A stretch of 56,142 bases of DNA from NCBI GenBank assembly GCA_014337915.1, contig QUBU01000019.1, positions 1 through 56,142 on the forward strand, written 5' to 3'. How positions within the stretch are numbered: position 1 is the stretch's first letter; each line of letters opens with the position of its first letter. Positions 37,466 through 45,087 of the stretch are shown here, in pieces. The notes under the pieces were generated by a model, which searched no databases, was not told the DNA's origin, and saw only the letters and a program-made list of their open reading frames with translations. A program made the translations under genes and the position numbers. Source of the stretch: Gammaproteobacteria bacterium (GTDB lineage Bacteria; Pseudomonadota; Gammaproteobacteria; Steroidobacterales; GCA-2729495).

Positions 37466-37977
37466 CGGCAGCGGGCGCCGCGGATGCGCCGGCGCCGGTC
37501 ATGGCCTATGTCAGCGCCGGCAGCAACATCGAGCCGGAACGGCACCTGCGCCTGGCGGTCAGCCAGCTGCGTGCACACTACGGGCCGCTGCAGCTGTCGT
37601 CGGTGTACCGCAGCCGTGCGGCCGGCTTCCCGGGCGCGGACTTCCTGAACCTGGTGGCGGGCTTTGCCACCCGTGAAACGCCCGCGGCAATCGTCGCCGG
37701 GCTGGAACGGCTGCACATGGCGGCGGGACGCGTGCGCGGTGCCGCGCGCTTCGCGCCACGGACGCTGGACCTCGACCTGCTGCTCTACGGTGACCAGGTC
37801 TGCGATGCACCGCAGATCCCGCGGCGTGACATCACCGAATACAGCTTCGTGCTGGGTCCGCTGGCGGAGATTGCGCCGCAGCTGCGCCACCCGGTCAGCG
37901 GTGCAACCATGGCAGAGCTCTGGGAGCGCTTCGACCAGGCCAGCCACCCGATTCACCGGGTGGCGCTGGAACTCTAG
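37462..37977 (+). CDS. folK: 2-amino-4-hydroxy-6-hydroxymethyldihydropteridine pyrophosphokinase
   Basis: A 171-residue protein starting at GTG 37462 inside the folB stop. The ATG at 37501 (MAYVSAGSNIEPERHL) is an alternative that matches the family N-terminus better; the GTG version adds 13 residues. Motifs: AYVSAGSNIEPERHLRLAV, SSVYRSRAAGFPGADFLN, and APRTLDLDLLLYGD, which binds ATP and magnesium, followed by RRDITEYSFVLGPLAEIAP. HPPK transfers pyrophosphate from ATP to the FolB product. It converges with folM, with 33 bases between the stops. Confidence 0.95.
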   Translation: MTAAGAADAPAPVMAYVSAGSNIEPERHLRLAVSQLRAHYGPLQLSSVYRSRAAGFPGADFLNLVAGFATRETPAAIVAGLERLHMAAGRVRGAARFAPRTLDLDLLLYGDQVCDAPQIPRRDITEYSFVLGPLAEIAPQLRHPVSGATMAELWERFDQASHPIHRVALEL

Positions 37978-38010
37978 GCAGGCGGCGCCACGCCGGGGCG
38001 CCTGGGGCGA

Positions 38011-38766
38011 TCACCAGCCGATGCTGCGGCCGCCGTCGACGGCGATGATCTGGCCGGTGACGTAACCGGCATCCCGCACCAGGTACAGGACGCAGCCGGC
38101 GATGTCCTCCGGGGCCCCGGTCCGGCGCAGCGGAATCTGCCGCAGGATGCTCTCGCGCGTGCCCTCGGCCAGGCCCTCGTCGGGCCAGAGCACGGCGCCG
38201 GGTGCCACACCATTGACGCGGATGTCCGGCGCCAGGTCGCGCGCCAGCGAGCGGGTCAGCATGGCGAGGGCCGCCTTCGCGGCGCCGTAGACGGGGTGGT
38301 CGCGCAGCGGTCGCGTGGCGTGGATGTCGATCAGGTTGATGATCACGCCGCCGCTCGCCCGCAGCTGCGGCAGCGCTGCCTGCGAGAGGAATAGCGGCGC
38401 GCGCAGGTTGGTGCCGATGAGGTCGTCCCACTGGGCATCGGTGACGCTGGCGAGCGGGGTCGGATAGAAACTCGAAGCGTTGTTGACCAGCACGTCCAGG
38501 CGTCCGGCCCGGGCGACGGTGCTGGTGACCATGGCCCTGAGCGCGGCAGTGTCGAGCAGGTCGGCCTGCACCGCGAAGGCTGAACCGGGGCGTTGCGCAT
38601 CGAGTTCGGCTGCGAGCGCTTCGGCCGCGGCGGCCGAGCCGCGGTAATGGATTGCCACGCCGGCGCCGGCGCCATGCAGCGTGCGCGCGATGCTGGCGCC
38701 GACGCGCCTGGCAGCGCCGGTGACCAGCGCCCATTTGCCGTCGAGGTTTGCAGTGGCTGGACTCAT
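38011..38766 (-). CDS. folM: Pteridine reductase (FolM/PTR1-like SDR)
   Basis: A 251-residue short-chain dehydrogenase from ATG 38766. The nucleotide motif is TGAARRVGASIARTLH, the TGxxxRxG variant that marks pteridine reductases rather than classical SDRs. NNASSFYP, DIHATRP and the catalytic VYGAAKAALAML (Tyr and Lys) follow, and the C-terminus is GQIIAVDGGRSIGW. Such enzymes reduce dihydrofolate or dihydromonapterin with NADPH. Its position next to folB-folK supports a pterin role. Confidence 0.88.
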   Translation of the reverse strand: MSPATANLDGKWALVTGAARRVGASIARTLHGAGAGVAIHYRGSAAAAEALAAELDAQRPGSAFAVQADLLDTAALRAMVTSTVARAGRLDVLVNNASSFYPTPLASVTDAQWDDLIGTNLRAPLFLSQAALPQLRASGGVIINLIDIHATRPLRDHPVYGAAKAALAMLTRSLARDLAPDIRVNGVAPGAVLWPDEGLAEGTRESILRQIPLRRTGAPEDIAGCVLYLVRDAGYVTGQIIAVDGGRSIGW

Positions 38767-38815
38767 GAGCTCCGTGGCGGGTGGCGCCGCGCGAACCGGC
38801 GGCCGTTGCGCACAT

Positions 38816-38821
38816 TAAGAT
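38816..38821 (+). promoter_or_regulatory. -10 element directly before the gene at 38831
   Basis: TAAGAT (5 of 6) is followed by exactly nine bases and then the ATG at 38831, the same spacing as at 19982 and 41263. This suggests a leaderless or near-leaderless transcript. On the other strand TAATCT (38824-38819) could serve folM. Confidence 0.35.
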
Positions 38822-38830
38822 TACACCAGC

Positions 38831-40000
38831 ATGCGCATGCGATTCGAACTGCCGGAACCAGATGCAGCGGCCCGCGAGCACAGCAATCGGCTGGTGCAGC
38901 TGATCGGCGCGCGGCTTGCAGCCGCCGGCGGCTGGCTCGATTTCGCCGACTATATGGATCTGGCGCTCTATGCGCCGGGCCTCGGCTATTACAGCGCGGG
39001 CAGCGCCAAGTTCGGCGCGGCGGGGGATTTCGTCACCGCACCGGAGATCTCGCCGCTGTTCGCGCGTTGCCTGGCCCGTGCCATTGCGCCGCTGCTCCGC
39101 GCCCGTGCGGCCGCCAGTGTGCTGGAACTCGGCGCCGGCAGCGGCGCGCTGGCGGCGGAGCTGATTCCGGCGCTGCTGCGCCTGGGCGTGGCGCCGGCGC
39201 GTTATCTCATCCTCGAGGTCAGCGCCGACCTGCGCGAGCGCCAGCGGGCGCTGCTGCTACCGGCCCGGCGGCAGGACTGGCCAGTGCTGGAGTGGCTGGA
39301 TGCCCTGCCCGATGCCCCACTCGACGGGGTGATGATCGCCAACGAAGTGGCCGATGCGCTGCCGGTCAGCCGCTTCACGATCGGCAACGGCGCCGTCCAG
39401 GCCCTCGGCGTCTGCGCGACGGCCGATGGATTTGGCTGGGCCGCAAGGCCGGCGCCACCGGACCTGGCGGCGCGCCTGTCCACGCTGTTGCCGGGCGGGA
39501 GCAGCGCGTTCGCCGAGGGTTACCGCAGCGAGATCAGCCCGCGGCTGCCGGGCTGGATCGCCGCGCTGGCGGCGACGCTGGGCGAGGGTGCGCTGGTGCT
39601 CTGCGACTATGGCTTGGCGCGCCACGAGTACTACCACCCGCAGCGCTCGCAGGGCACGCTCAGCTGCCACTACCGCCACCGCATGCACGACGATCCGTTT
39701 TTCCTGCCCGGTCTGCAGGACATCACTGCCTGGGTGGATTTCACGACCGTCGCGGAGGCGGCGCAGGCGCAGGGGCTCACGGTGGCCGGCTACGCCACGC
39801 AGGCGCATTTCCTGCTCGATGCGGGCCTCGACCTCGAACTCGCAGGCGATGGCGCCGGGGTGCCGCTGCAACTGGCGCAGCAGGCCAGGACCCTGCTGCT
39901 GCCGGGCGAGATGGGCGAGAGCTTCAAGGTGATGGCGCTGACGCGCGGGACGGCGCCGCTGCGCGGCTTCGGGTTCCGCGACCTGCGCCACAGTCTGTGA
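38831..40000 (+). CDS. MidA/NDUFAF7-type SAM-dependent methyltransferase
   Basis: A 389-residue protein from ATG 38831. It shows the COG1565 pattern: DFADYMDLALYAPGLGYYSAG near the start, GAAGDFVTAPEISPLFARCL, the SAM loop VLELGAGSGALAAEL, ANEVADALPVSRF and the late LRCxxYHR-like SCHYRHRMHDDPFF. The mitochondrial relative NDUFAF7 methylates an arginine of complex I subunit NDUFS2. In bacteria the target is not established. No Shine-Dalgarno is visible, and a -10 hexamer lies nine bases upstream. Confidence 0.9.
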   Translation: MRMRFELPEPDAAAREHSNRLVQLIGARLAAAGGWLDFADYMDLALYAPGLGYYSAGSAKFGAAGDFVTAPEISPLFARCLARAIAPLLRARAAASVLELGAGSGALAAELIPALLRLGVAPARYLILEVSADLRERQRALLLPARRQDWPVLEWLDALPDAPLDGVMIANEVADALPVSRFTIGNGAVQALGVCATADGFGWAARPAPPDLAARLSTLLPGGSSAFAEGYRSEISPRLPGWIAALAATLGEGALVLCDYGLARHEYYHPQRSQGTLSCHYRHRMHDDPFFLPGLQDITAWVDFTTVAEAAQAQGLTVAGYATQAHFLLDAGLDLELAGDGAGVPLQLAQQARTLLLPGEMGESFKVMALTRGTAPLRGFGFRDLRHSL

Positions 40001-40025
40001 CGGCGGCGCACCGCAGCGCGACTGG

Positions 40026-41246
40026 TCAGTCCTTCAGACAGGCGGCGATGGCTCTGGCCCGCGCTTCCCGCAGGGCATCGCGCAGCGCCTCCGCGGCAAG
40101 GCCGCCCGCGGCCAGGGCCGCGGCATCCACCGCCAGCGCGGCGGCCCGGCAGCGACGCAGCAGCGCTGCCTGCGGGTAGGGAGCATCCGCGCGCCCGCCG
40201 CGGCCGCGGGCATCGGCCTCGCAGGCCAGCAGGAAATCCTCGAAGCGTTCGCCCCGGCGCAGGGCATCGATGCCCTCCAGCAGCTTGAGGATCGTCGCCG
40301 GCCGCAGCTCCAGCGCCCGGTGGCAGAGGCCATGGAAGCGTGCCACAGCACTGCCGAGTTCGCGGAAGCGGTTGGGCACGCCGAGGCGCCGGCACAATGC
40401 TTCGACCAGCGCCACGCCGCGCTCCTCGTGGCCGATGTGGCGCGGCCATTCGGCGGCCGGGGTGCTGCCCTTGCCGAGGTCGTGCACCAGCACCGCGAAG
40501 CGCACCTCGGCACGCGGCGAAAGACGCGCGGCCTGTTCGAGCGCCAGCAGCAGATGCACCCCGGAATCCACCTCCGGGTGCCAGCTCGCGACCTGCGGCA
40601 CGCCCCAGAGCGCGGCGACCTCGGGGAAGATCACCGCCAGTGCGCCGCAGTCCTGCAGCGTGGCGATGAACACATCGGGACGCGCGCTGGCCAGGGCGCG
40701 CTCGGTTTCCTGCCAGACGCGCTCGGGCACGAGTGCGGCGGCCTCGCCGGCCGCCACCATTTCCCGCATGAGCTGCAGCGTCTCCGGGGCGACCCGGAAG
40801 CCGAGCGGCGCGAAACGGGCGGCGAAGCGCGCCACCCGCAGGATGCGCACCGGATCCTCGCGGAAAGCGTCCGACACATGGCGCAGCCAGCGCCCGGCGA
40901 GGTCCACCTGGCCGCCGTAGGGATCGATGATCCGACCGTCGGCTGCCTCGGCCATGGCGTTGACGGTGAGATCGCGCCGCCGCAGGTCTTCCTCCAGCGT
41001 CACGGACGGGTCGGCGTCGATGGCAAAGCCCCGATAGCCGGGTCCCGTCTTGCGCTCGGTGCGCGCCAGGGCGTGCTCCTCGCCGGTCTTCGGGTGCAGG
41101 AACACCGGGAAACTCGCGCCCACCCGGCGGTACCCCAGGGTCTCGAGCTCGCCCGGTGTCGCGCCCACCACCACCCAGTCGCGTTCGCCCACGGGCAGCC
41201 CGAGCAGCCGGTCGCGGACCGCACCACCCACGAGGTATGTCTGCAT
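40026..41246 (-). CDS. cca: Multifunctional CCA tRNA nucleotidyltransferase
   Basis: A 406-residue class II nucleotidyltransferase from ATG 41246. The N-terminus [20 protein letters not shown] and [11 protein letters not shown] form the active-site head, [10 protein letters not shown] and [12 protein letters not shown] are the neck motifs, and the C-terminal HD domain has VLVHDLGKG. The HD domain is typical of the gammaproteobacterial Cca with extra phosphatase activity. It adds CCA to tRNA 3' ends, which is essential here for tRNA-Ile at 27284 because that gene lacks an encoded CCA. TAGAAT lies only six bases before the ATG. Confidence 0.96.
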   Translation of the reverse strand: MQTYLVGGAVRDRLLGLPVGERDWVVVGATPGELETLGYRRVGASFPVFLHPKTGEEHALARTERKTGPGYRGFAIDADPSVTLEEDLRRRDLTVNAMAEAADGRIIDPYGGQVDLAGRWLRHVSDAFREDPVRILRVARFAARFAPLGFRVAPETLQLMREMVAAGEAAALVPERVWQETERALASARPDVFIATLQDCGALAVIFPEVAALWGVPQVASWHPEVDSGVHLLLALEQAARLSPRAEVRFAVLVHDLGKGSTPAAEWPRHIGHEERGVALVEALCRRLGVPNRFRELGSAVARFHGLCHRALELRPATILKLLEGIDALRRGERFEDFLLACEADARGRGGRADAPYPQAALLRRCRAAALAVDAAALAAGGLAAEALRDALREARARAIAACLKD

Positions 41247-41252
41247 GGGCGC

Positions 41253-41258
41253 ATTCTA
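41253..41258 (-). promoter_or_regulatory. -10 element directly before cca
   Basis: The minus strand reads TAGAAT (5 of 6), with six bases to the cca ATG at 41246. The predicted start of transcription falls on the start codon, suggesting a leaderless mRNA. Confidence 0.4.
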
Positions 41259-41262
41259 GCGG

Positions 41263-41268
41263 TATCTT
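41263..41268 (+). promoter_or_regulatory. -10 element directly before the aminopeptidase gene
   Basis: TATCTT, in an otherwise GC-rich 31-base gap, is followed by nine bases and the ATG at 41278. It sits back to back with the cca -10, four bases away. Confidence 0.35.
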
Positions 41269-41277
41269 TGCGGCCCC

Positions 41278-42393
41278 ATGGATCGTCTCGCCTGGCCAGC
41301 AAGGTTGTTCATCACCGGCATTGCCACCCTGCAGGCTGCCTGCCATCCGCTCTACCTGGCGCAGGCGACTGCCGGACAGATTGCGATCCTCAATGCACGC
41401 CAGCCGGTCGCACGGCTCGAAGCGGACCCGGCCACGCCCGCCTGGCTGCGAGCCCGGCTGGCGCTGGCGGGCGAGGCGCTGGCCTTCGCCCACGAGGCGC
41501 TCGCATTGCCGGACAACGGCAGCTATCGGCAGTACGTGGACCTCGGCCGCGAGTTCCCGGTGTGGAACGTGTTCGCCGCACCCGAGTTCGCGCTGGAGCT
41601 GCAGACCTGGTGCTTCCCGGTGGCCGGCTGCACGGCCTATCGTGGCTATTTCGACGAGGCGCGCGCCAGGGCCTTCGCCGCCGGGCTCGCCGCGCGCGGC
41701 GAGGATGTGTTCGTCGCCGGCGCCAGCGCCTACTCGACGCTCGGCTTCTTCCGCGATCCGCTCCTCAGCAGTGTCGTGGCCCTGCCGGATGCCAGCCTGG
41801 CGGGACTGCTGTTCCACGAACTGGCGCACCAGCAGTTCTACGTGTCCGGCGACACGGTGTTCAACGAAAGCTTTGCCACGCTGGTGGAACAGGAGGGCAT
41901 GGTGCGCTGGCTGACGGCGCGGGGCGATGCGGCCGCGCTCTGCCTCTACCTCGACGGCCTGGCGCGCGAGCGCGAGGTCCACGCACTGCTCGACGAGGCG
42001 CGGCAGCGGTTGCGTGCTGTCTATGCGGCAGCTGCCGGCGAGGAGCAGCAACGTGCCGCCAAGGCCGCTGCCATCGCGCAGCTGCGCCAGCGTTATGCCA
42101 CCCTGCGCGCCGGCTGGCAGGGACCACCGTATTTCGACGGCTGGTTTGCCGGGACCATCAACAACGCGCGACTCGGTGCCGTGGCGGCCTACGACCGTCA
42201 TGTCGGTACCCTGCGGGTGATCCTCGAAAGCGAGGGTGGCGACCTGCCTGCTTTCTACCGGCGCGTGGCACGGCTCGGCCGCCTCCCGGCAGCGGATCGC
42301 GCCGAGGTGCTGCGCGAGATTCGCCAGCCCAGCCTGCGCGGGCCCGGCACCGGCTGTGCGCCAGGCCGTGGTGGGCCGGCCGCAGCGAACTGA
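41278..42393 (+). CDS. Zinc-dependent aminopeptidase, lipoprotein-like (COG4324 type)
   Basis: A 371-residue protein from ATG 41278. A short hydrophobic N-terminus ends in LQAACHP, a likely lipobox. The zinc motif is HELAHQ (HExxH) in LAGLLFHELAHQQFYVSG, followed by NESFATLVEQEG, whose Glu is the probable third ligand. VGCTAYRGYF-like sequence (VAGCTAYRGYFDEARAR) is typical of the COG4324 family of predicted aminopeptidases. It would act in the periplasm, attached to a membrane. The divergent neighbour is cca, with only 31 bases between start codons. Confidence 0.85.
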   Translation: MDRLAWPARLFITGIATLQAACHPLYLAQATAGQIAILNARQPVARLEADPATPAWLRARLALAGEALAFAHEALALPDNGSYRQYVDLGREFPVWNVFAAPEFALELQTWCFPVAGCTAYRGYFDEARARAFAAGLAARGEDVFVAGASAYSTLGFFRDPLLSSVVALPDASLAGLLFHELAHQQFYVSGDTVFNESFATLVEQEGMVRWLTARGDAAALCLYLDGLAREREVHALLDEARQRLRAVYAAAAGEEQQRAAKAAAIAQLRQRYATLRAGWQGPPYFDGWFAGTINNARLGAVAAYDRHVGTLRVILESEGGDLPAFYRRVARLGRLPAADRAEVLREIRQPSLRGPGTGCAPGRGGPAAAN

Positions 42394-42424
42394 AAATTTG
42401 CGGCGCCGCGCTGGCGCGCGGGAA

Positions 42425-43114
42425 TCAGGACGGCGTCTGCAGCCGCGAGTTCCAGTCCTCGACCGCCGCGCTCTCCAGCCGGCGCCGCAGCAGCCGCTGC
42501 CAGTTGGCGGGAATGCCGGGGAGGGCGGCAAGGCTGGCAAGCGCGTCGCGGTCGAGCGTGTCCCGGTAGAGCAGGCGCAGGATGCGGGCCAATGGCCAGT
42601 CGGGATGCGGGCGGTGGATCAGCCGTGCTGTATCGCCGGCGCTGATCACGCCGGGTTCCAGCACCCGGAAGTACCAGCCGGTGCGGCCACTCGCCTGCAC
42701 GCGCAGCGCCATGTCCGGCCGCTCGAAGCGCAGGTTGAGTTTCCAGCAGGGCTGGCGGCTCTGGCTGACCTCGAGGCTGGCCGTGCCGATGCGCCAGCGG
42801 TCGCCGAGGCAGATCGTGGCCTCCGTCGCCCCGTCGACGACCAGGTTCTCGCCGAAGGCACCGGGGCGGAAGTGCCGCGCTGCCTCCGGCAGCTCGGCCG
42901 CCCAGGCCGGGTAGTGCGCTGACGCATAGGCGTGAATCGCCTTGTCGGGGCCGCCGTGGTGGCGCCGGTCGCCCTGTTCGTCACCCTCGAGACCGAGGGG
43001 CCCGGCATGGACCGGGCCCTGCACCTCGGACTTGTCGATGGCCGACGGCACGGCCTGCGGCCCGAGGGGCCGGACCCGGCCGACGCGCAGCGAGGGGATA
43101 CGGAACGCGCTCAT
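42425..43114 (-). CDS. MOSC domain protein (YiiM-like)
   Basis: A 229-residue protein from ATG 43114. It has the beta-strand-rich MOSC core: GLEGDEQGDRRHHGGPDKAIHAY, then FRPGAFGENLVVDG, then LGDRWRIGTASLEVSQSRQPCWKL with the conserved Cys that handles sulfur or the molybdenum cofactor, then GRTGWYFRVLEPG. The C-terminal 3-alpha segment (LARILRLLYRDTLDR) makes it YiiM-like. YiiM reduces 6-N-hydroxylaminopurine with a molybdenum cofactor. No molybdenum genes are nearby. Confidence 0.9.
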   Translation of the reverse strand: MSAFRIPSLRVGRVRPLGPQAVPSAIDKSEVQGPVHAGPLGLEGDEQGDRRHHGGPDKAIHAYASAHYPAWAAELPEAARHFRPGAFGENLVVDGATEATICLGDRWRIGTASLEVSQSRQPCWKLNLRFERPDMALRVQASGRTGWYFRVLEPGVISAGDTARLIHRPHPDWPLARILRLLYRDTLDRDALASLAALPGIPANWQRLLRRRLESAAVEDWNSRLQTPS

Positions 43115-43177
43115 GCGCTGCCTTTGCCGCGCCCGCCGGATGACGGCGATGCGCTGCCTGCTCCGGTTATGCGTGCC

Positions 43178-44551
43178 TCAGCGGATCTGCAGCAGCAGGT
43201 CCCGCGTACCGCGGCGGATCGACAGGATCAGCAGCGACTGCTGGCTGGCGGCTGCCTGCAGCTCCTTCACCGACCGCACGCGCACGCGGTTCACGGCGAC
43301 GATGAGGTCGTTGGGGCGCAGACCGCGCATGGCCGCCGGGCTCTCCGGTTCCACCGCGACCACCTGCACGGCCGGGCCGTTGAAGCCGCCGCCTTCGCCG
43401 CTGTAGTTGGCGAGCTCGGCGCCGGCCAGGCCGGAGTGGATGTCCGTGGCGCCGACCTTCTCGGCCGCTTCGCGTTCATCCAGCTGGGCGGTCACGCTGC
43501 GCTTCTTGCCGTCGCGGAGCAGGTCGAGGCGGATCTTCTCGCCGCTGCGCTTGACGCCGATGGTGGCGCGCAGGTTCGAAGCGCTGCGGATGGGTTCGCC
43601 ATCGACGGCGACGATGACGTCGCCCACCTGCACACCTGCCTTCTCGGCGGCCGAGCCCTGGGTGACTTCCTGCACCAGCGCACCCTCGTGGGCTTCCACG
43701 CCATAGGCCTTGGCGGTATCGACGCTGAAGTCGCTGATGCTGACGCCCAGCAGGCCGCGCCGGACTTTTCCGTACTGCAGGATCTGCGCCATGATCGACT
43801 TGGCGATGTTCACGGGGATGGCGAAGCCGATGCCGATGTTTCCCCCGCTGTTGGAGAAGATCGCCGAGTTGATGCCGATCAGTTCGCCGCGGAGATTGAT
43901 GAGCGCGCCGCCGGAATTGCCGGGATTGATCGAGGCGTCGGTCTGGATGAAATCCTCGTAGCCGTCCGGGCTGATGCCGCTGCGGCCCAGGGCGCTGACG
44001 ATGCCCGAGGTGACGGTGTGCTGCAGGCCGAAGGGGTTGCCGATGGCGACGACGAAATCGCCCACCTGTACCTGTTCGGAGTTGCCCAGCGGGATCTGCG
44101 TGATCTGCCCGGGTTCGGTGAGCTTCAGTACGGCGATGTCGGTGCCATCGTCCGAGCCGACCACGGTTGCCTTCAGGCTGCGGTTGTCCTCGAGCACCAC
44201 CTCGATCTCGCTGGCGTTCTCGATGACATGGTGGTTGGTGAGGACGTAGCCGTTGCGGGCGTCGACGATGACGCCCGAGCCGGCGCTGCGGACCTCGCGC
44301 TTGCGTTCCTGCTGCTGCGGCGGTACGCCGAAGAAGCGGCGGAACAGCGGGTCGTCCATCAGCGGGTTGGCAGGCGCGTTGACCGTGCCGCGGGTGGCGA
44401 TGCTGACCACGGCGGGCGATACCTGCTTGACCAGTGGCGCCAGGGTCGGCATGGCCTGGTCGCCCACCACCGCCGGCATTGCCGCCTGGAGGAACTGCGG
44501 CAGTGCGAGGGCGGCTGCCAGGAATATCGCCTTTATCCAGTTCGTGGTCAT
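43178..44551 (-). CDS. Periplasmic serine protease, DegQ/MucD-like
   Basis: A 457-residue Do-family HtrA protease from ATG 44551. It has a signal peptide ending near LQAA, a trypsin-like domain with His108 in LTNHHVI, Asp138 in DDGTDIAVL and the nucleophile near Ser213 in INPGNSGGAL, and two PDZ domains (about 260-355 and 370-455). It degrades or chaperones misfolded envelope proteins. It is a second, ordinary HtrA in addition to the tandem one at 1233-4124. A sigma70-like promoter lies upstream; I see no sigmaE consensus. Confidence 0.95.
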   Translation of the reverse strand: MTTNWIKAIFLAAALALPQFLQAAMPAVVGDQAMPTLAPLVKQVSPAVVSIATRGTVNAPANPLMDDPLFRRFFGVPPQQQERKREVRSAGSGVIVDARNGYVLTNHHVIENASEIEVVLEDNRSLKATVVGSDDGTDIAVLKLTEPGQITQIPLGNSEQVQVGDFVVAIGNPFGLQHTVTSGIVSALGRSGISPDGYEDFIQTDASINPGNSGGALINLRGELIGINSAIFSNSGGNIGIGFAIPVNIAKSIMAQILQYGKVRRGLLGVSISDFSVDTAKAYGVEAHEGALVQEVTQGSAAEKAGVQVGDVIVAVDGEPIRSASNLRATIGVKRSGEKIRLDLLRDGKKRSVTAQLDEREAAEKVGATDIHSGLAGAELANYSGEGGGFNGPAVQVVAVEPESPAAMRGLRPNDLIVAVNRVRVRSVKELQAAASQQSLLILSIRRGTRDLLLQIR

Positions 44552-44599
44552 CTCGCGGGTCCTTCGGGGCTGCGCAGGGCTATGGATCCAGAGCCGCGC

Positions 44600-44627
44600 A
44601 TCATAAGCGCATTCGCCGGTGGGGCAA
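44600..44627 (-). promoter_or_regulatory. Sigma70-like promoter of the DegQ/MucD-like gene
   Basis: On the minus strand TTGCCC (44627-44622) and TATGAT (44605-44600) are 16 bases apart, 49 bases before the ATG at 44551. The -10 matches 5 of 6 and the -35 matches 4 of 6. Confidence 0.45.
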
Positions 44628-44743
44628 CGCCGCGCGGCGCGATGGGGCGGGTGCCTGCCAGGCAGCGATCAGGGCAGCTGCCGGGAGACGGCAGGAGGGT
44701 TGAAAACCTGTGGAAAGGGCGGGGAAGAGCTGGGTAAATGAAC

Positions 44744-44757
44744 CACAAGATGTTGTG
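44744..44757. promoter_or_regulatory. NrdR-box-like palindrome, distal copy
   Basis: CACAAGATGTTGTG is an imperfect palindrome of the NrdR-box type (CACA...TGTG around an AT-containing centre). It is the exact reverse complement of the proximal copy at 44922-44935, with centres 178 bases apart. NrdR represses ribonucleotide reductase genes. Confidence 0.6.
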
Positions 44758-44832
44758 TTTTCGAGTGCTGGCAGGCAGTTGGAGGCGAGTCCTGGCGAAT
44801 TTTTGTCCAGCTTGAGGGTGAGTACGTAACAC

Positions 44833-44866
44833 ATTGATTATAAATAATAAAAAATAACGCTTTTAC
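44833..44866. promoter_or_regulatory. AT-rich block upstream of the nrdJ promoter
   Basis: A run of almost pure A/T (ATTGATTATAAATAATAAAA at 44833-44852, then AATAACGCTTTTA) stands out in very GC-rich DNA. It lies directly upstream of the -35, where an UP element or a bend or IHF site would act. It could also aid looping between the two NrdR-like boxes. Confidence 0.4.
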
Positions 44867-44879
44867 CGGGCTGAAATCC

Positions 44880-44908
44880 TTGACACCCCTCCATGCCGGA
44901 CCTACCCT
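44880..44908 (+). promoter_or_regulatory. Sigma70 promoter of nrdJ-nrdJb
   Basis: A perfect TTGACA (44880-44885), a 17-base spacer, and TACCCT (44903-44908, 4 of 6). The predicted start near 44915 is immediately upstream of the proximal NrdR-like box, which would block promoter clearance when occupied. Confidence 0.65.
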
Positions 44909-44921
44909 AGCTTTCGGCCGG

Positions 44922-44935
44922 CACAACATCTTGTG
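44922..44935. promoter_or_regulatory. NrdR-box-like palindrome, proximal copy
   Basis: CACAACATCTTGTG, flanked by G and C to make a 16-base near-palindrome. It starts about 7 bases after the predicted transcription start of nrdJ, a repressing position, and is identical in inverse orientation to the distal copy. Confidence 0.65.
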
Positions 44936-44962
44936 CTGCCGCTTCAGTGAACCCTTCCATGA

Positions 44963-45016
44963 CCGGTCCCGGGCGCCGGCCCCAGGAAAGTCGCCGGAGC
45001 GCGGTGCGGGGACCGG
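44963..45016 (+). other. Structured leader of nrdJ mRNA
   Basis: CCGGTCCC (44963-44970) can pair with GGGACCGG (45009-45016), closing a GC-rich 54-base domain inside the roughly 170-base nrdJ leader. I looked for the conserved B12 box of cobalamin riboswitches and did not find it, so no riboswitch is claimed. Confidence 0.3.
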
Positions 45017-45087
45017 CCGGGGGTGGAAGCTGGCAGATGCTGATGCGGCGCAAGCCGCTGGCGCTCTTTCGGGGGTATGAAGTCGCG

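Larger units (their letters stand above)
44552..45087. other. Regulatory gap between the HtrA gene and nrdJ
   Basis: This 536-base stretch has no convincing gene. It holds, in order, the minus-strand HtrA promoter (44600-44627), an NrdR-box-like palindrome (44744-44757), an AT-rich block (44833-44866), the plus-strand nrdJ promoter (44880-44908), a second palindrome just after the predicted start point (44922-44935), and a structured leader (44963-45016). The nrdJ frame is open from 44947, but that extension has no family resemblance. Confidence 0.6.

Noticed and set aside
44947-45087. N-terminal extension of nrdJ from ATG 44947
   Set aside because: The added 47 residues have no family resemblance and lie only about 30 bases after the predicted transcription start. 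ATG 45088 gives the expected NrdJ beginning.
44915-45087. Cobalamin riboswitch in the nrdJ leader
   Set aside because: The leader is structured and the enzyme uses B12, but the conserved B12 box and flanking elements are not present.
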